Below, piece by piece: positions 1 to 8,891 of a DNA stretch of 64,000 nucleotides. The notes under the pieces were generated by a model, which was given only the letters and a program-made list of their open reading frames with translations, did no database searches and had not been told where the DNA came from. The stretch lies in assembly GCA_902825945.1 (NCBI GenBank), contig CADECY010000004.1:62001-126000 (forward strand). The letters run 5' to 3'. The position numbers and the translations under genes are program-made. The number at the start of each line of letters is the position of its first letter. Positions within the stretch are counted from its first letter, which is position 1. Source of the DNA: an uncultured Acidobacteriota bacterium. Its GTDB lineage: Bacteria; Acidobacteriota; Terriglobia; Bryobacterales; Bryobacteraceae.

Positions 1-86
1 ACTTGAATAATCTCAACTTCGGGCGCGTGACCGGGCAGGCGAACAGTCCGCGGCAGATGCAGGTAGCGTTGAAGATCTACTGGTGA
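1..86 (+). CDS. TonB-dependent receptor, C-terminal end only (partial)
   Basis: Only the last 27 codons lie in the window. They read through to a stop at 84-86 and end in Tyr-Trp after an alternating pattern (VALKIYW), as expected for the final outer-membrane beta-strand and its C-terminal aromatic. The ending resembles the acidobacterial Oar-like TonB receptors, one of which is complete at 13084-16068. The last bases overlap the end of the convergent gene at 77-358. Family assignment is inference from a very short tail. Confidence 0.55.
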   Translation, partial: LNNLNFGRVTGQANSPRQMQVALKIYW

Positions 87-358
87 CGGCGCTTGTCGCG
101 GAGGCGCTTGACGAATCGGCGCACTTCTTCCTTCTCTTTTCCGTGAATCGCGAACCACGGCACGCCTTTCTGCGCCGCGAAGATGCCCACGGCGGCGTTC
201 ACGTTGATCCGCGAAGGGTACATCTCCACCCAGCGCAGATAGGCTTCGTGCCAGCCGAGTTCGCGGATCCGTTCGGCCGAATCGATGCCCGCGGCGATCA
301 ACTCGGGCGTACAGACCGGTCCGATCCCAGGGATCGGACCGGTGCGCTTCCTGGCCAT
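77..358 (-). CDS. Small helix-hairpin-helix protein resembling the TfoX C-terminal domain
   Basis: A 93-residue protein. Its N-terminus has a GIGPVCTPELIAAGI helix-hairpin-helix-like turn followed by IRELGWHEAYLRW. That order (a GxGP turn, an AGI helix, then LG-x3-AY) is the pattern of the TfoX C-terminal domain (PF04994 family), usually found either fused or as a free small protein. The C-terminus is strongly basic (RRFVKRLRDKRRHQ), which fits nucleic acid binding. The ATG at 356-358 lies 12 bases after the lepA stop, so it is probably the second gene of a lepA operon. No specific role can be claimed. Confidence 0.6.
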   Translation of the reverse strand: MARKRTGPIPGIGPVCTPELIAAGIDSAERIRELGWHEAYLRWVEMYPSRINVNAAVGIFAAQKGVPWFAIHGKEKEEVRRFVKRLRDKRRHQ

Positions 359-370
359 CGCTGGTTCGGC

Positions 371-2188
371 TTAGTCTTCGTCGTCTGAACCTTGCGCGAC
401 CTTCAGCACCGCCAGGAACGCCTCCTGCGGAATCTCGACGCGACCGACACGCTTCATGCGCCGCTTGCCTTCCTTCTGCTTTTCGAGCAGCTTCCGCTTT
501 CGCGTGATGTCGCCGCCGTAGCACTTGGCGAGCACATTCTTGCGAATCGCCGAGATCGTTTCGCGCGCGATGATCTTGCTGCCGATCGCCGCCTGTAAGG
601 CGACCTCGAACATCTGTCGCGGAATCAGCTTGCGCAACCGTTCGATTAGCGCCTTGCCGCGATCGTAGGCGAAATCGCGGTGGACGATCATCGAAAGCGC
701 ATCCACCGGTTCACCCGCGACCAGCACGTCGAGCTTCACCATCGGCGACACACGATGTCCGGCCAGGTGATAGTCGAGCGAGGCATAGCCACGCGAGGCC
801 GATTTCAGCCGGTCGTAGAAGTCGAGCACGATTTCGTTGAGCGGCAGTTCGTAGGCCAGCAGCACGCGGCCCGTTCCGATGTATTCGAACTTGCGTTGTG
901 TGCCGCGCTTCTCTTCGAGCAGCTTGAGGATCTCGCCGAGGTACTCCTCGCGCGTGATCACGGTCGCTTCGATGATCGGTTCTTCGACGGTTTCGATATC
1001 GGCCGGATTCGGGAATCGCGACGGATTCTCCACATCGATCATGTCACCGCCGCGGAGCGTAATGCGATACCGTACCCCTGGCGCGGTCGTGATCAGGTCG
1101 ATATTGAACTCGCGCTCGAGCCGCTCCTGCACGATCTCGAGATGTAGCAATCCCAGGAACCCGCAGCGGAAGCCGAAGCCGAGCGCGACCGAATTCTCGG
1201 GCTCGAACGAAAGCGCGCTGTCGTTGAGGCGCAGCTTTTCGAGCGCCTCGCGCAGCATTCCATGCTCGTGCGACTCCACCGGATACAAGCCCGCGAACAC
1301 CATCGCCTTGACGTGTTCGAATCCCGGCAGCGCCTCATCGGCGGGCCGTTTGTCATCGGTAACCGTGTCACCCACCTGCGCGTCGGAAACGGTCTTGATG
1401 TTGGCGAACATGAAGCCCGCTTCGCCCGCCGAAAGTTCGGTGGTAGGAATGGGCTTCGGCGATTGGTATCCGAGACCTTCCACTTCGAAGGAACGGCCAT
1501 TCGACCAAAGCCGGATCTTCTGGCCCACCTTGATCCTGCCATCGACGATACGCAGCAGAATGATCACGCCCCGATATGGATCGAACCACGAATCGAAAAT
1601 CAGCGCGCGCAGCGGTGCTTCGGGATCGCCCTTTGGCGGTGGCACCTTCTTCACCACCTGTTCGAGAATCTCGCGGATCCCGATGCCGTTCTTCGCGCTC
1701 GCGAGCACGGCTTCGGAAGCGTCGAGCCCCACCAAATTCTCGATCTGTTCACGAATCCGGTCCGGTTCGGCGGAGGGCAGATCGATCTTGTTGATCACCG
1801 GCAGAATCTCGAGATTGTGATTCAGAGCGAGGTAGGTGTTGGCGAGAGTCTGCGCTTCGACACCTTGCGACGCATCGACAACGAGGAGCGCGCCCTCGCA
1901 GGCTTGCAGGCTGCGAGAGACCTCGTAGGTGAAGTCCACGTGTCCGGGCGTGTCGATCAAATTGAGCTGATACATCTGCCCGTCGTCCGCTTTGTAGTCG
2001 AGGCGAACGGCGTGCGCTTTGATCGTGATACCACGTTCTCGCTCGAGATCCATCGTGTCGAGGACCTGCTCCATCATTTCGCGAGCGGTCAGGGCGCCGG
2101 TGTACTCGAGAAGCCTGTCCGCGAGAGTCGACTTGCCGTGATCGATGTGCGCAATGATGGAAAAATTGCGGATGAAGGCGGGATCCAT
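371..2188 (-). CDS. lepA: Elongation factor 4 (LepA), ribosomal back-translocase GTPase
   Basis: A 605-residue translation GTPase that acts on stalled or mistranslocated ribosomes. The G1 motif AHIDHGKS is near residues 13-20, the switch motif RGITIKAH near 53-60, DTPGHVDF near 80 and NKID near 135. EF-G-like domains follow, and then the LepA-specific C-terminal domain ([17 protein letters not shown] and [14 protein letters not shown]). The frame stays open upstream to 2272, but the ATG at 2186-2188 starts exactly at the conserved [18 protein letters not shown] and gives the normal family length. The longer form would overlap nusB. It is divergent from nusB, with about 77 bases between starts. 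The TfoX-like gene follows in the same direction. Confidence 0.97.
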   Translation of the reverse strand: MDPAFIRNFSIIAHIDHGKSTLADRLLEYTGALTAREMMEQVLDTMDLERERGITIKAHAVRLDYKADDGQMYQLNLIDTPGHVDFTYEVSRSLQACEGALLVVDASQGVEAQTLANTYLALNHNLEILPVINKIDLPSAEPDRIREQIENLVGLDASEAVLASAKNGIGIREILEQVVKKVPPPKGDPEAPLRALIFDSWFDPYRGVIILLRIVDGRIKVGQKIRLWSNGRSFEVEGLGYQSPKPIPTTELSAGEAGFMFANIKTVSDAQVGDTVTDDKRPADEALPGFEHVKAMVFAGLYPVESHEHGMLREALEKLRLNDSALSFEPENSVALGFGFRCGFLGLLHLEIVQERLEREFNIDLITTAPGVRYRITLRGGDMIDVENPSRFPNPADIETVEEPIIEATVITREEYLGEILKLLEEKRGTQRKFEYIGTGRVLLAYELPLNEIVLDFYDRLKSASRGYASLDYHLAGHRVSPMVKLDVLVAGEPVDALSMIVHRDFAYDRGKALIERLRKLIPRQMFEVALQAAIGSKIIARETISAIRKNVLAKCYGGDITRKRKLLEKQKEGKRRMKRVGRVEIPQEAFLAVLKVAQGSDDED

Positions 2189-2265
2189 GAGGTAAACTGA
2201 GGAGGGAACTTCAATTATCCCATAGCCAATGATTCGCCTATGTTCGTTCGAGGCTCGCGACACCG

Positions 2266-2718
2266 ATGCCATCGCGATTTAGATCGAGGCAGCAAGCGCT
2301 TCAGACGCTCTTCCTGTGGGATGTCCGCAAGATTCCGATGCGCGAGGCGATCTCGTCCTACTATGGCTCGCTGGCGTCGGAAGAAGCCGAGCCGGTGAAC
2401 GCCCCCGATGCTTTCAGCGAGGAATTGGCCGAAGGCACGGCGTCGCAGGCCACCGCGATCGACGAGATGATCACGCGCCACTCGGAAAACTGGCGAATCG
2501 AGCGGATGCCCGTGGTGGACCGCAATATCCTGCGCGTTGCCGTTTGGGAGATGAAGAATCTCAAGACACCGGCGGCGGTCGTAATTGATCAGGCCCTCGA
2601 ACTGGCGCGCCGTTTCGCGGGTGAGGAGTCGATTCCTTTTCTGAATGGCGTGCTCGACGCCATCAATCTCGAACTGCAGAAGGCAAAATCGCCGGAAGCC
2701 GGCCATGACACGGCGTGA
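2266..2718 (+). CDS. nusB: Transcription antitermination factor NusB
   Basis: A 150-residue all-helical RNA-binding protein. With NusE (S10) it binds boxA RNA and suppresses premature termination, chiefly on rRNA operons. The family pattern is clear: an N-terminal [13 protein letters not shown] helix, the central [31 protein letters not shown], and the C-terminal [28 protein letters not shown]. Length is normal. The next gene starts inside its last codons (ATG at 2705), so the two are probably translationally coupled. It is divergent from lepA. Confidence 0.96.
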   Translation: MPSRFRSRQQALQTLFLWDVRKIPMREAISSYYGSLASEEAEPVNAPDAFSEELAEGTASQATAIDEMITRHSENWRIERMPVVDRNILRVAVWEMKNLKTPAAVVIDQALELARRFAGEESIPFLNGVLDAINLELQKAKSPEAGHDTA

Positions 2719-3805
2719 GTGGGTCGCGGCCTCGCTCGCCGCCGCGGGATGCTCCCGCTCGAAGAAAACCATCGGATTCCGCGGGTTCGCATTCGTGGCG
2801 AACTCGGATGGGCAGGCGGTCGCGGTGGTGGACCTCACCGCGCTCGCGTTGACACGGCACGTGCGGCTCGAGTCGAATCCATCGGGAGTGCTCACGCACC
2901 CGGCCCATCCCGGGGTCTTCGCGGTGCTGCCCAAGCAGGCGGCGATCCAGGAAATCGGCATGGAGAAACTGGTGGCGGATCGCAAGATCAAGCTGCCCGG
3001 TATCCCCTCGATCGTTCAATTTTCGCCGAACGGCGATGCGATGTGGGCTCTCTGCCCATTCGAAAAATTGCTGGTGCGGATCCCTCTCGCCAAGATGCAG
3101 GTCGATACGAAGATCGCATTGCCCGCCGTGCCCGTGGGCTTCGCGTTTGCTCCGGGCGGTGACAGCGAACTCGCCGTCTCGCTCGGTGCTTCTGGCCGCC
3201 TCGTGCTGGTTCGCGGTGGCTTGGTGAGCACTCACGAATTGGGCGGGGAGCTCGGTGATGTGGTTTTCCGCACCGACGGCCAGTTTGCCATCGTGGGCGA
3301 TGTGAGCTCACGTCAGGCGATCTTCTTCGACGTCCGGTGGAACCGCCTCGGTGTCCGCCTCCCGCTCGCCGTCGCACCCCGCAATTTTTGTATGAAACAG
3401 GACGGCGGACAATTGTTCGTGACCGGAGAGGGTGCAGACGCCGTGGTGAACGTGTTCCCGTATCAGACCGAAGTAGGCGCGTTCATGCTGGCGGGCCGGG
3501 GCCCCGGATCGATGGCGGTGTCACGCGAGTACCTGTTCGTCGCCAACGGTGCCTCGGGCGACGTTTCGATCATCAATTTCCAGAGTCAGAAGATGGTGGC
3601 GCAATCACCCGCCGGCCGCGCGCCGTGCTTCATCGCGGTCACACCGAACAATGAGTTCGCGTGCGTGCTGAATCGCGAGTCGGGCGACATGGCGCTTCTG
3701 CACATCCCCACGATCACGGCGCGGCGGAACAAGTCGGCAACATTGCTGACGATGATCCCGGTCGGGTCGAAGCCGGTGAACGCGGTCATCCGGGCGGCGG
3801 CGTAA
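2705..3805 (+). CDS. Secreted beta-propeller (YncE/lactonase-like) putative lipoprotein
   Basis: A 366-residue protein with a short N-terminus ([16 protein letters not shown]) that resembles a lipoprotein signal with a possible lipobox at Cys16. The rest is a run of beta-propeller blades of the YncE/cytochrome-cd1/lactonase kind, for example FAFVANSDGQAVAVVDL, YLFVANGASGDVSIINF and FACVLNRESGDMALLHI, with Val/Ala-Asn-x-x-S/D at each blade start. No catalytic signature is visible. The start was taken at the ATG at 2705, which gives the signal-like N-terminus and overlaps nusB by 14 bases. The overlap suggests one transcript, but a functional link with NusB is unlikely. Confidence 0.8.
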   Translation: MTRREWVAASLAAAGCSRSKKTIGFRGFAFVANSDGQAVAVVDLTALALTRHVRLESNPSGVLTHPAHPGVFAVLPKQAAIQEIGMEKLVADRKIKLPGIPSIVQFSPNGDAMWALCPFEKLLVRIPLAKMQVDTKIALPAVPVGFAFAPGGDSELAVSLGASGRLVLVRGGLVSTHELGGELGDVVFRTDGQFAIVGDVSSRQAIFFDVRWNRLGVRLPLAVAPRNFCMKQDGGQLFVTGEGADAVVNVFPYQTEVGAFMLAGRGPGSMAVSREYLFVANGASGDVSIINFQSQKMVAQSPAGRAPCFIAVTPNNEFACVLNRESGDMALLHIPTITARRNKSATLLTMIPVGSKPVNAVIRAAA

Positions 3806-3806
3806 C

Positions 3807-4509
3807 TTAGACGCCGGCCATTACCGGATAGTCCATTTCAATAACGTTCGGGTCGACAGCCTCGATCTCGGCCACTACTTCAGCAAACGCCCGGCGAAGC
3901 CGCTCCTCGGTAGTGCCACCTGCCTCGCGGGAGAGCTTTGCATGGTTGAGTCCGGCGACCGCTCTCGTGAAGTCGCCGACGCTCCACAGCCTCCCCGGCA
4001 CCGCCCTGTGGAGAGGGTGCCCGAAGACGGTGAAAGCGATCCAACCCGCCACGCACACCACCGCGGCGAACAGGGGCGTTACAAGACAACGATGGCAGAA
4101 TCGGGCCGAAGACGTGCACCGCGTTCACCCACGGCCCCGCCACCAACCTCGGCAGCCGCAAGCCCGTTGCCACCTCGAGTTGACGCCAGGCGGCCCGCCG
4201 CTTCCGCCAGGAGAAGAGATCCGCCATCAGAGTATCGGGCCGGATCTGCTTGTTGTCTTGGCCGCTCGCGCGCGCCAATTCTCCGCGCAAGCGGTAGAAG
4301 GCGATGCTGGTCAAACAAGCGGGTGACCCCAGTCCACCGAGCTTGGCCTTGACTCGCTCGAATACGTCACCGTAGGTGGACCCGAGCGCCAGATCCCCGG
4401 GCGCGAGATCGAGCCCGAATGCCGCCTTGATTCCATCGTGCAGCCGGCCGAGTGCTTCCTCGTGGTCTTCGAGATCCACGATCTCCTCGAGATCCTTCAG
4501 GTCCACCAT
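3807..4509 (-). pseudogene. Frameshifted gene: ACP-like N-terminal domain plus membrane segment
   Basis: The reading frame from ATG 4507-4509 gives MVDLKDLEEIVDLED and then a carrier-protein-like helical stretch (ALGSTYGDVFERVKAKL). A second helical unit follows (CLTSIAFYRLRGEL, PDTLMADLFSWRKRRAAW). After about residue 138 this frame turns Arg-rich and implausible. The frame one base over, ending at the stop 3807-3809, instead carries a membrane-like stretch (TPLFAAVVCVAGWIAFTVFG) and a sensible acidic tail (TTEERLRRAFAEVVAEIEAVDP). The switch point is near 4075-4100. This is either a disrupted gene or one base error in the assembly. It lies 11 bases after the PfkB kinase gene and is probably cotranscribed with it. 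Function unknown. Confidence 0.65.
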
Positions 4510-4520
4510 GCCAACGATTC

Positions 4521-5441
4521 CTACCGTACCTCGACCTGTTCGAACACCTCGCGTGTCTGCTCCATGCTCGCGAACTGCAACCCCGGCAGTTTCGCCGAAG
4601 CCGTCCCCGCCGCGACTCCCCATTTCACCGCGTCCACGAAACCCATGTCCTGCGACATCGCCCAAACGAACGCGGCGTTGAGCGCATCACCCGCGCCGAT
4701 CGGGCAGACGGCCTGAACTCGCGGCGGAGTCACTTCGAAAATCGTGTCGCCGCGCGCGCCAATCGCACCACGGCTGCCGAGCGAGAGCACCAGTGACTCG
4801 GCGCCCATCGAGAGAATTCGTTGCGCCGCGCTCTTCAAATGCGTCCTCGTGATGAGCGCCTTGTTGAGCAGCCGCGACGCTTCCTGAAGGTTCGGCGTCA
4901 CGGCGGTGGGCTTGTCGGCCAATCCGTGTCCGAGCGCTTCGCCATCGGTGTCGAGCAGGACCTTGGCTCCGCTCTCGCGTCCGATCCGAATGAGGCGCTG
5001 GTAGTAATTCGCTGGGGCGCCAGGCGGCAGGCTGCCGCACAGAAGCAGCCAACTGGCGCCCCAGATGCGGCCTCGAACCGCCGACTCGATTCGTTCGAGT
5101 TCCTCGGCTGTCAGCGCCGGCCCCGGTTCGTTCAGCTTCACCGTCAGTCCTCGTTGATCGGTGATGATCAGGTTCGCTCGCATGTTCTGCGACACCTGGA
5201 TCACCTCGCACGGAAAGCCGAAACCCGAGATCAGTTGTTCGAAACGTCCGCCGGAAGCGCCGCCCGAGGGCATGATGGCGAGCGTGGACGCGCCGTACGA
5301 ATGCAGCACCTGCGAGGCGTTGAGCCCGCGCCCGCCGGCCGATTCGCCGCGCGAGAGGATGTAGCCGCGATCCTCGAAAGCCAGGCGGTCCGCCGTGATC
5401 GTGCGGTCGATGGCCGGATTGAGAGTAACGGTTACGAGCAA
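4521..5441 (-). CDS. PfkB-family hexose kinase, 1-phosphofructokinase-like
   Basis: A 306-residue ribokinase-fold kinase. The N-terminus VTVTLNPAIDRTI is the hallmark of the 1-phosphofructokinase/tagatose-6-phosphate kinase branch. The substrate-binding GGRGLNASQVL follows near residue 36, and the catalytic GAGDALNAAF anion-hole motif with the base Asp is near residue 248. The exact sugar phosphate cannot be decided. No PTS fructose genes are nearby, so a fructose-PTS role is not supported. The start was chosen as TTG at 5439-5441 because the family begins within a few residues of TLNPAID. An ATG just upstream is out of frame. No good Shine-Dalgarno sequence is seen. Confidence 0.88.
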   Translation of the reverse strand: MLVTVTLNPAIDRTITADRLAFEDRGYILSRGESAGGRGLNASQVLHSYGASTLAIMPSGGASGGRFEQLISGFGFPCEVIQVSQNMRANLIITDQRGLTVKLNEPGPALTAEELERIESAVRGRIWGASWLLLCGSLPPGAPANYYQRLIRIGRESGAKVLLDTDGEALGHGLADKPTAVTPNLQEASRLLNKALITRTHLKSAAQRILSMGAESLVLSLGSRGAIGARGDTIFEVTPPRVQAVCPIGAGDALNAAFVWAMSQDMGFVDAVKWGVAAGTASAKLPGLQFASMEQTREVFEQVEVR

Positions 5442-5480
5442 ACTTCAACATTGTAACCGCCCGGCGCGTTACTCTGGGAA

Positions 5481-6374
5481 TTGCGCGATCACCCGCTGTT
5501 CAAGGCCTACTTGGCGATGGCTTCGGTGTGCTTCTTCTGGGGCACCACGTACCTCGGAATTCGCGTCGCGCTCGAGTCGTTCGCGCCAGCGGTGCTGGTC
5601 TCCTACCGCTTCCTGCTTTCGGGCGCGATCATGCTCTTGGCCGCGTGGAAGCTCGGCTATCACCTGCCGCGCGGCAGGGAACTGCTGTGGACCTGCGTCA
5701 ACGGCTTCCTGATTCTCGGCGTCGGCAACGGCTGCCTCACGTGGTCGGAACAGTTGATTCCCAGCAGCCTCGCCGCGCTCTTCATCACGGTATCGCCGTT
5801 CTGGCTGGTGGGCATGGAGTCGCTGATTCCTGGCGGCGACAAGCTCACCAAAGCCACCGCGCTCGGAATGCTCGCCGGATTCCTGGGAGCCGCCATCCTG
5901 TTCGTGCCCGATCTGTTCGAGCGCGGCATGAGCGGGAATGCTTGGAGGGGATTCCTCATCCTCCAAATCGCCGGATGCAGTTGGAGCTTTGGCTCGATCG
6001 TGCAGAAGCGCTATCCCACCAAGGCCCATCCGATCGTCGGCGGAGCCGTTCAGCAACTGGCCGTGGGCCTGTTGTTTCTGCCTCCCGCGCTGCTCGAGCC
6101 ACGTGCCACACATTGGAGCGCAACCAGTATCGGCGCGATCCTCTACCTCGTCACGTTCGGATCGATCGTCGGCTACAGCTCCTACCTCTACGCGCTCGAC
6201 AAGCTGCCAGTCGCCTTCGTGTCACTATACACGTACGTCAATCCCGTCGTGGCGGCCGCGCTCGGCTGGCTGGTTTATCGCGAACCGTTCGGAGCCAAGG
6301 AAATGTTGGCGATGGCGATCATCTTCCTCGGAGTCGCGATCGTCAAGAAATTTTCGCCCAAGAAACCTCGATGA
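5481..6374 (+). CDS. EamA/DMT-family membrane transporter
   Basis: A 297-residue inner-membrane protein with about ten hydrophobic segments arranged as two EamA repeats. The first opens with AYLAMASVCFFWGTTYLGIR and the second with GFLILQIAGCSWSFGSIVQKR. The WG(T/S)xY/I motif at the start of helix 1 and the final PVVAAALGWLVYREPFGAKE of the second repeat are typical of drug/metabolite exporters. Substrate is unknown. The start is probably TTG at 5481 with GGGAA just upstream; ATG 5517 is an alternative but cuts into helix 1. It is divergent from the PfkB kinase, with only 39 bases between starts. Confidence 0.9.
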   Translation: MRDHPLFKAYLAMASVCFFWGTTYLGIRVALESFAPAVLVSYRFLLSGAIMLLAAWKLGYHLPRGRELLWTCVNGFLILGVGNGCLTWSEQLIPSSLAALFITVSPFWLVGMESLIPGGDKLTKATALGMLAGFLGAAILFVPDLFERGMSGNAWRGFLILQIAGCSWSFGSIVQKRYPTKAHPIVGGAVQQLAVGLLFLPPALLEPRATHWSATSIGAILYLVTFGSIVGYSSYLYALDKLPVAFVSLYTYVNPVVAAALGWLVYREPFGAKEMLAMAIIFLGVAIVKKFSPKKPR

Positions 6375-6380
6375 TATGCT
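6375..6380 (+). promoter_or_regulatory. -10-like hexamer before the DUF1592 gene
   Basis: TATGCT lies immediately after the EamA stop and ends 9 bases before the ATG at 6390. A transcript starting 6-7 bases downstream would have almost no leader. No convincing -35 box is seen. Confidence 0.3.
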
Positions 6381-6389
6381 GATCGATGC

Positions 6390-8891
6390 ATGATCCGGAA
6401 TTCCATGCTGGCGGCGTTCGCCTGGGCCACGGCGTTGTTCGCGCAAGCTCCGCCGGAGCTGAAGGCGGTGCTGGCGAAGTCATGTTCCGGGTGCCATTCC
6501 GGCGCGCAGGCCAAGGGCGGGCTCGACATCGGGACACTGAGCTACGATCTTGCCGATCGCGCGGTGCGCGAGCGCTGGGTGCGCATTCACGATCGAGTGG
6601 AAAAGCGCGAAATGCCGCCCAAAGGCGTTCCTATGACGGCGCCGGAGCGGACAGCGATCGTGAGGCAACTGGCACCGGCATTGCACGAAGCGGATCTCGC
6701 CGATGTGTCGCGCAACGGCCGGGGTCCCCTGCGGCGCTTGAATCGCGACGAGTACGAGCAGAACCTGCGCGATGTGCTGCAAATGCCGCTGCTCGACATC
6801 CGCGACACGCTGCCCGAGGATCGCGAAGCGTTTCACTTCAACAAGGTGGCTGAGACGCTCGACATCTCGCGCGTGCAGCTCACCGCCTATCTCGATGCGT
6901 CGGAAGCGGCGCTGCGCCGCGCCATGGTGACCACCGCGCAGCCGCCCGCCGTAACCAAATTCCGCGCCACGGGAACCAAACTGTTCCCCACGCCGCGCAG
7001 TACCGGCACGCTGCACTCGATGTTCTTCATCAAGGGCAACAAGGGCGTCAATGTCTCGAGCGAGCGCGGCGCCATGCCGAAAGAACTCGAACAGGACCCG
7101 GAACTCGAGATGGGACTGTTCCGTTCGCCGGGCTGGCCGTACGGTGCGTTCCCGAAGGGATTCGCGGCCAAACATGCCGGCGAGTATCGCGTTCGATTTT
7201 CCGCACGAGCCGTTTTGCAGCACCCAGGTTTCGAACTGACCGATGCGAAATTGCCCATCCCCATGACGTTCCGTTCGCGGCGGCCCACCAATCACGATAT
7301 CGCGGAAGACGTGAAGTCGGCCGGCGGCATCATCGAGATCAAGCCTGGCACGAACGTCTACGAAACCACCGTGCCGCTGAACGTGGGCCAAACGGTCGAA
7401 TACGGAATGCTGGGCCTGCCCGTGCCGCAGGTGGACGCCTATCCGAGCAAGCCAGGAAGCTACCGCTATCCGCCGTTTCCGCCTGATGGCGCCCCGGGAG
7501 TCGCATTCAAGTGGCTCGAAATCGAGGGACCGATCGCTCCCTCGGCTTGGCCGCCGGCGAGCCATCGAGTATTGTTCGACAAGCTGGGCGTCGCGCCCTC
7601 ACCCTCCGATCCGAAGAGGGAGGCATCGCGGCTGCTGCGCCGCTTCGTGCGAATCGCGTCGCGCGGTCCCGTTCCTCCCGAAGCGATCGCCGGGTTTGAA
7701 CGGTTGGTGTTCGCCCAACTCGACAACAAGGTGCCATTCGCCGAAGCCATGATCGCCGGATATCAGGCGGTGCTGTGCTCGGACTTGTTCCTGTTCCTCC
7801 ACGAACCGCGGGATTCCTTCGCGGTGGCCAACCGCCTGTCGCACTTCCTCGGTAACACGCGTCCGGACGCCAAGCTAATGAAGCTCGCGCAATCGAATCG
7901 CCTGCGTGATCCTGCTACTCTCCGCACTGAGACCGATCGTTGGATCGAGGCCTCGGGGTTCGATCGTTTCGTGAAGAGCTTCACCGACTCCTGGCTCAAT
8001 CTGCGCCATCTTCGTCGCGACGATCCCGACAAGCGTCTCTATCCGGAATACCAGCTCGACGAGTACCTGGTCGATTCGATGGAGCGCGAGACGCTCGCCT
8101 ACTTCACGGCGATGGCCCGCGAGAATCTTCCGGTCCGTGCGCTGGTCGAGTCCGACTTCGTACTGATCAACGAGCGGCTCGCCAAGCATTACGGATTGGA
8201 GCTGTTCTCGGGTTCGGCCTTGCGGCGCGTGACGCTGCCGAAAGAGAGCCCGCTCGGCGGACTGCTCACGCAGGCCGCGATCCTCAAGATCACGGCGAAC
8301 GGCACTTCGACATCGCCGGTCCTTCGCGGCGCCTGGATCATGGATCGCATTCTCGGCGAGCCTCCGCCACCGCCGCCGCCCGGAGTGCCCGCGGTCGAGC
8401 CGGATATTCGCGGCGCCAAGACGATCCGCGAGCAACTTGCCTTGCACACCAAGTCCGACACGTGTGCCTCCTGCCATGCCAAGTTCGATCCTGTCGGGCT
8501 AGCGCTCGAGAACTTTGACGTCGCCGGCCGCTGGCGTACCAACTATCGTGGACTCGTCGAGGGCGAGCGCGTGGCGGGCATCGATCACACCGGACACGAC
8601 TTCGCCTACACGATCGCGGGCAAGGTGGACGCGAGCGGCGTGCTGGCCGATGGCCGTGCCTTCCGCGATGTCCGCGAGTTGAAGTCGATCTTTGCATCGA
8701 ACCCGCGCCAACTCGCGCGCAATCTGCTGCGCCAATTCACGGTTTACGCGACGGGCGTGCCCGTCCGGTTTTCGGACCGCGCCGAGATCGAAAAGCTGCT
8801 CGACGCCTGCGAGCCGAACGGTTATCGAACTCGCGATCTCATCCACGCCCTCGTTCAGAGTAGAATCTTCTCAGGATCACCCGCTTCATGA
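6390..8891 (+). CDS. DUF1592/DUF1588/DUF1585 protein with planctomycete-type cytochrome c motif
   Basis: An 833-residue secreted protein. A signal peptide (about residues 1-20) precedes a haem c motif CSGCH at 32-36. Then come the DUF1587 block (RRLNRDEYEQNLRDVL, near 112-128), a central DUF1595/DUF1592 region, and a DUF1588 block (GLLTQAAILKITANGTSTSPVLRG followed by seven consecutive prolines near 658). A second CxxCH (CASCH) is near 692, and a DUF1585 C-terminus follows. This multi-domain order is standard in Acidobacteria, Planctomycetes and Verrucomicrobia. A periplasmic redox or polymer-processing role is often suggested but unproven. The stop overlaps the start of the DUF1552 gene by 4 bases, so the two are coupled. 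Confidence 0.92.
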   Translation: MIRNSMLAAFAWATALFAQAPPELKAVLAKSCSGCHSGAQAKGGLDIGTLSYDLADRAVRERWVRIHDRVEKREMPPKGVPMTAPERTAIVRQLAPALHEADLADVSRNGRGPLRRLNRDEYEQNLRDVLQMPLLDIRDTLPEDREAFHFNKVAETLDISRVQLTAYLDASEAALRRAMVTTAQPPAVTKFRATGTKLFPTPRSTGTLHSMFFIKGNKGVNVSSERGAMPKELEQDPELEMGLFRSPGWPYGAFPKGFAAKHAGEYRVRFSARAVLQHPGFELTDAKLPIPMTFRSRRPTNHDIAEDVKSAGGIIEIKPGTNVYETTVPLNVGQTVEYGMLGLPVPQVDAYPSKPGSYRYPPFPPDGAPGVAFKWLEIEGPIAPSAWPPASHRVLFDKLGVAPSPSDPKREASRLLRRFVRIASRGPVPPEAIAGFERLVFAQLDNKVPFAEAMIAGYQAVLCSDLFLFLHEPRDSFAVANRLSHFLGNTRPDAKLMKLAQSNRLRDPATLRTETDRWIEASGFDRFVKSFTDSWLNLRHLRRDDPDKRLYPEYQLDEYLVDSMERETLAYFTAMARENLPVRALVESDFVLINERLAKHYGLELFSGSALRRVTLPKESPLGGLLTQAAILKITANGTSTSPVLRGAWIMDRILGEPPPPPPPGVPAVEPDIRGAKTIREQLALHTKSDTCASCHAKFDPVGLALENFDVAGRWRTNYRGLVEGERVAGIDHTGHDFAYTIAGKVDASGVLADGRAFRDVRELKSIFASNPRQLARNLLRQFTVYATGVPVRFSDRAEIEKLLDACEPNGYRTRDLIHALVQSRIFSGSPAS

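Noticed and set aside
879..1820. 313-codon plus-strand open frame within lepA
   Set aside because: Ser/Arg-rich translation of the lepA complement; lepA is certain.
4521..5441. Assignment as fructose-PTS FruK
   Set aside because: The kinase signature is good, but there are no PTS components nearby and a TTG start was needed, so only the family-level call is kept.
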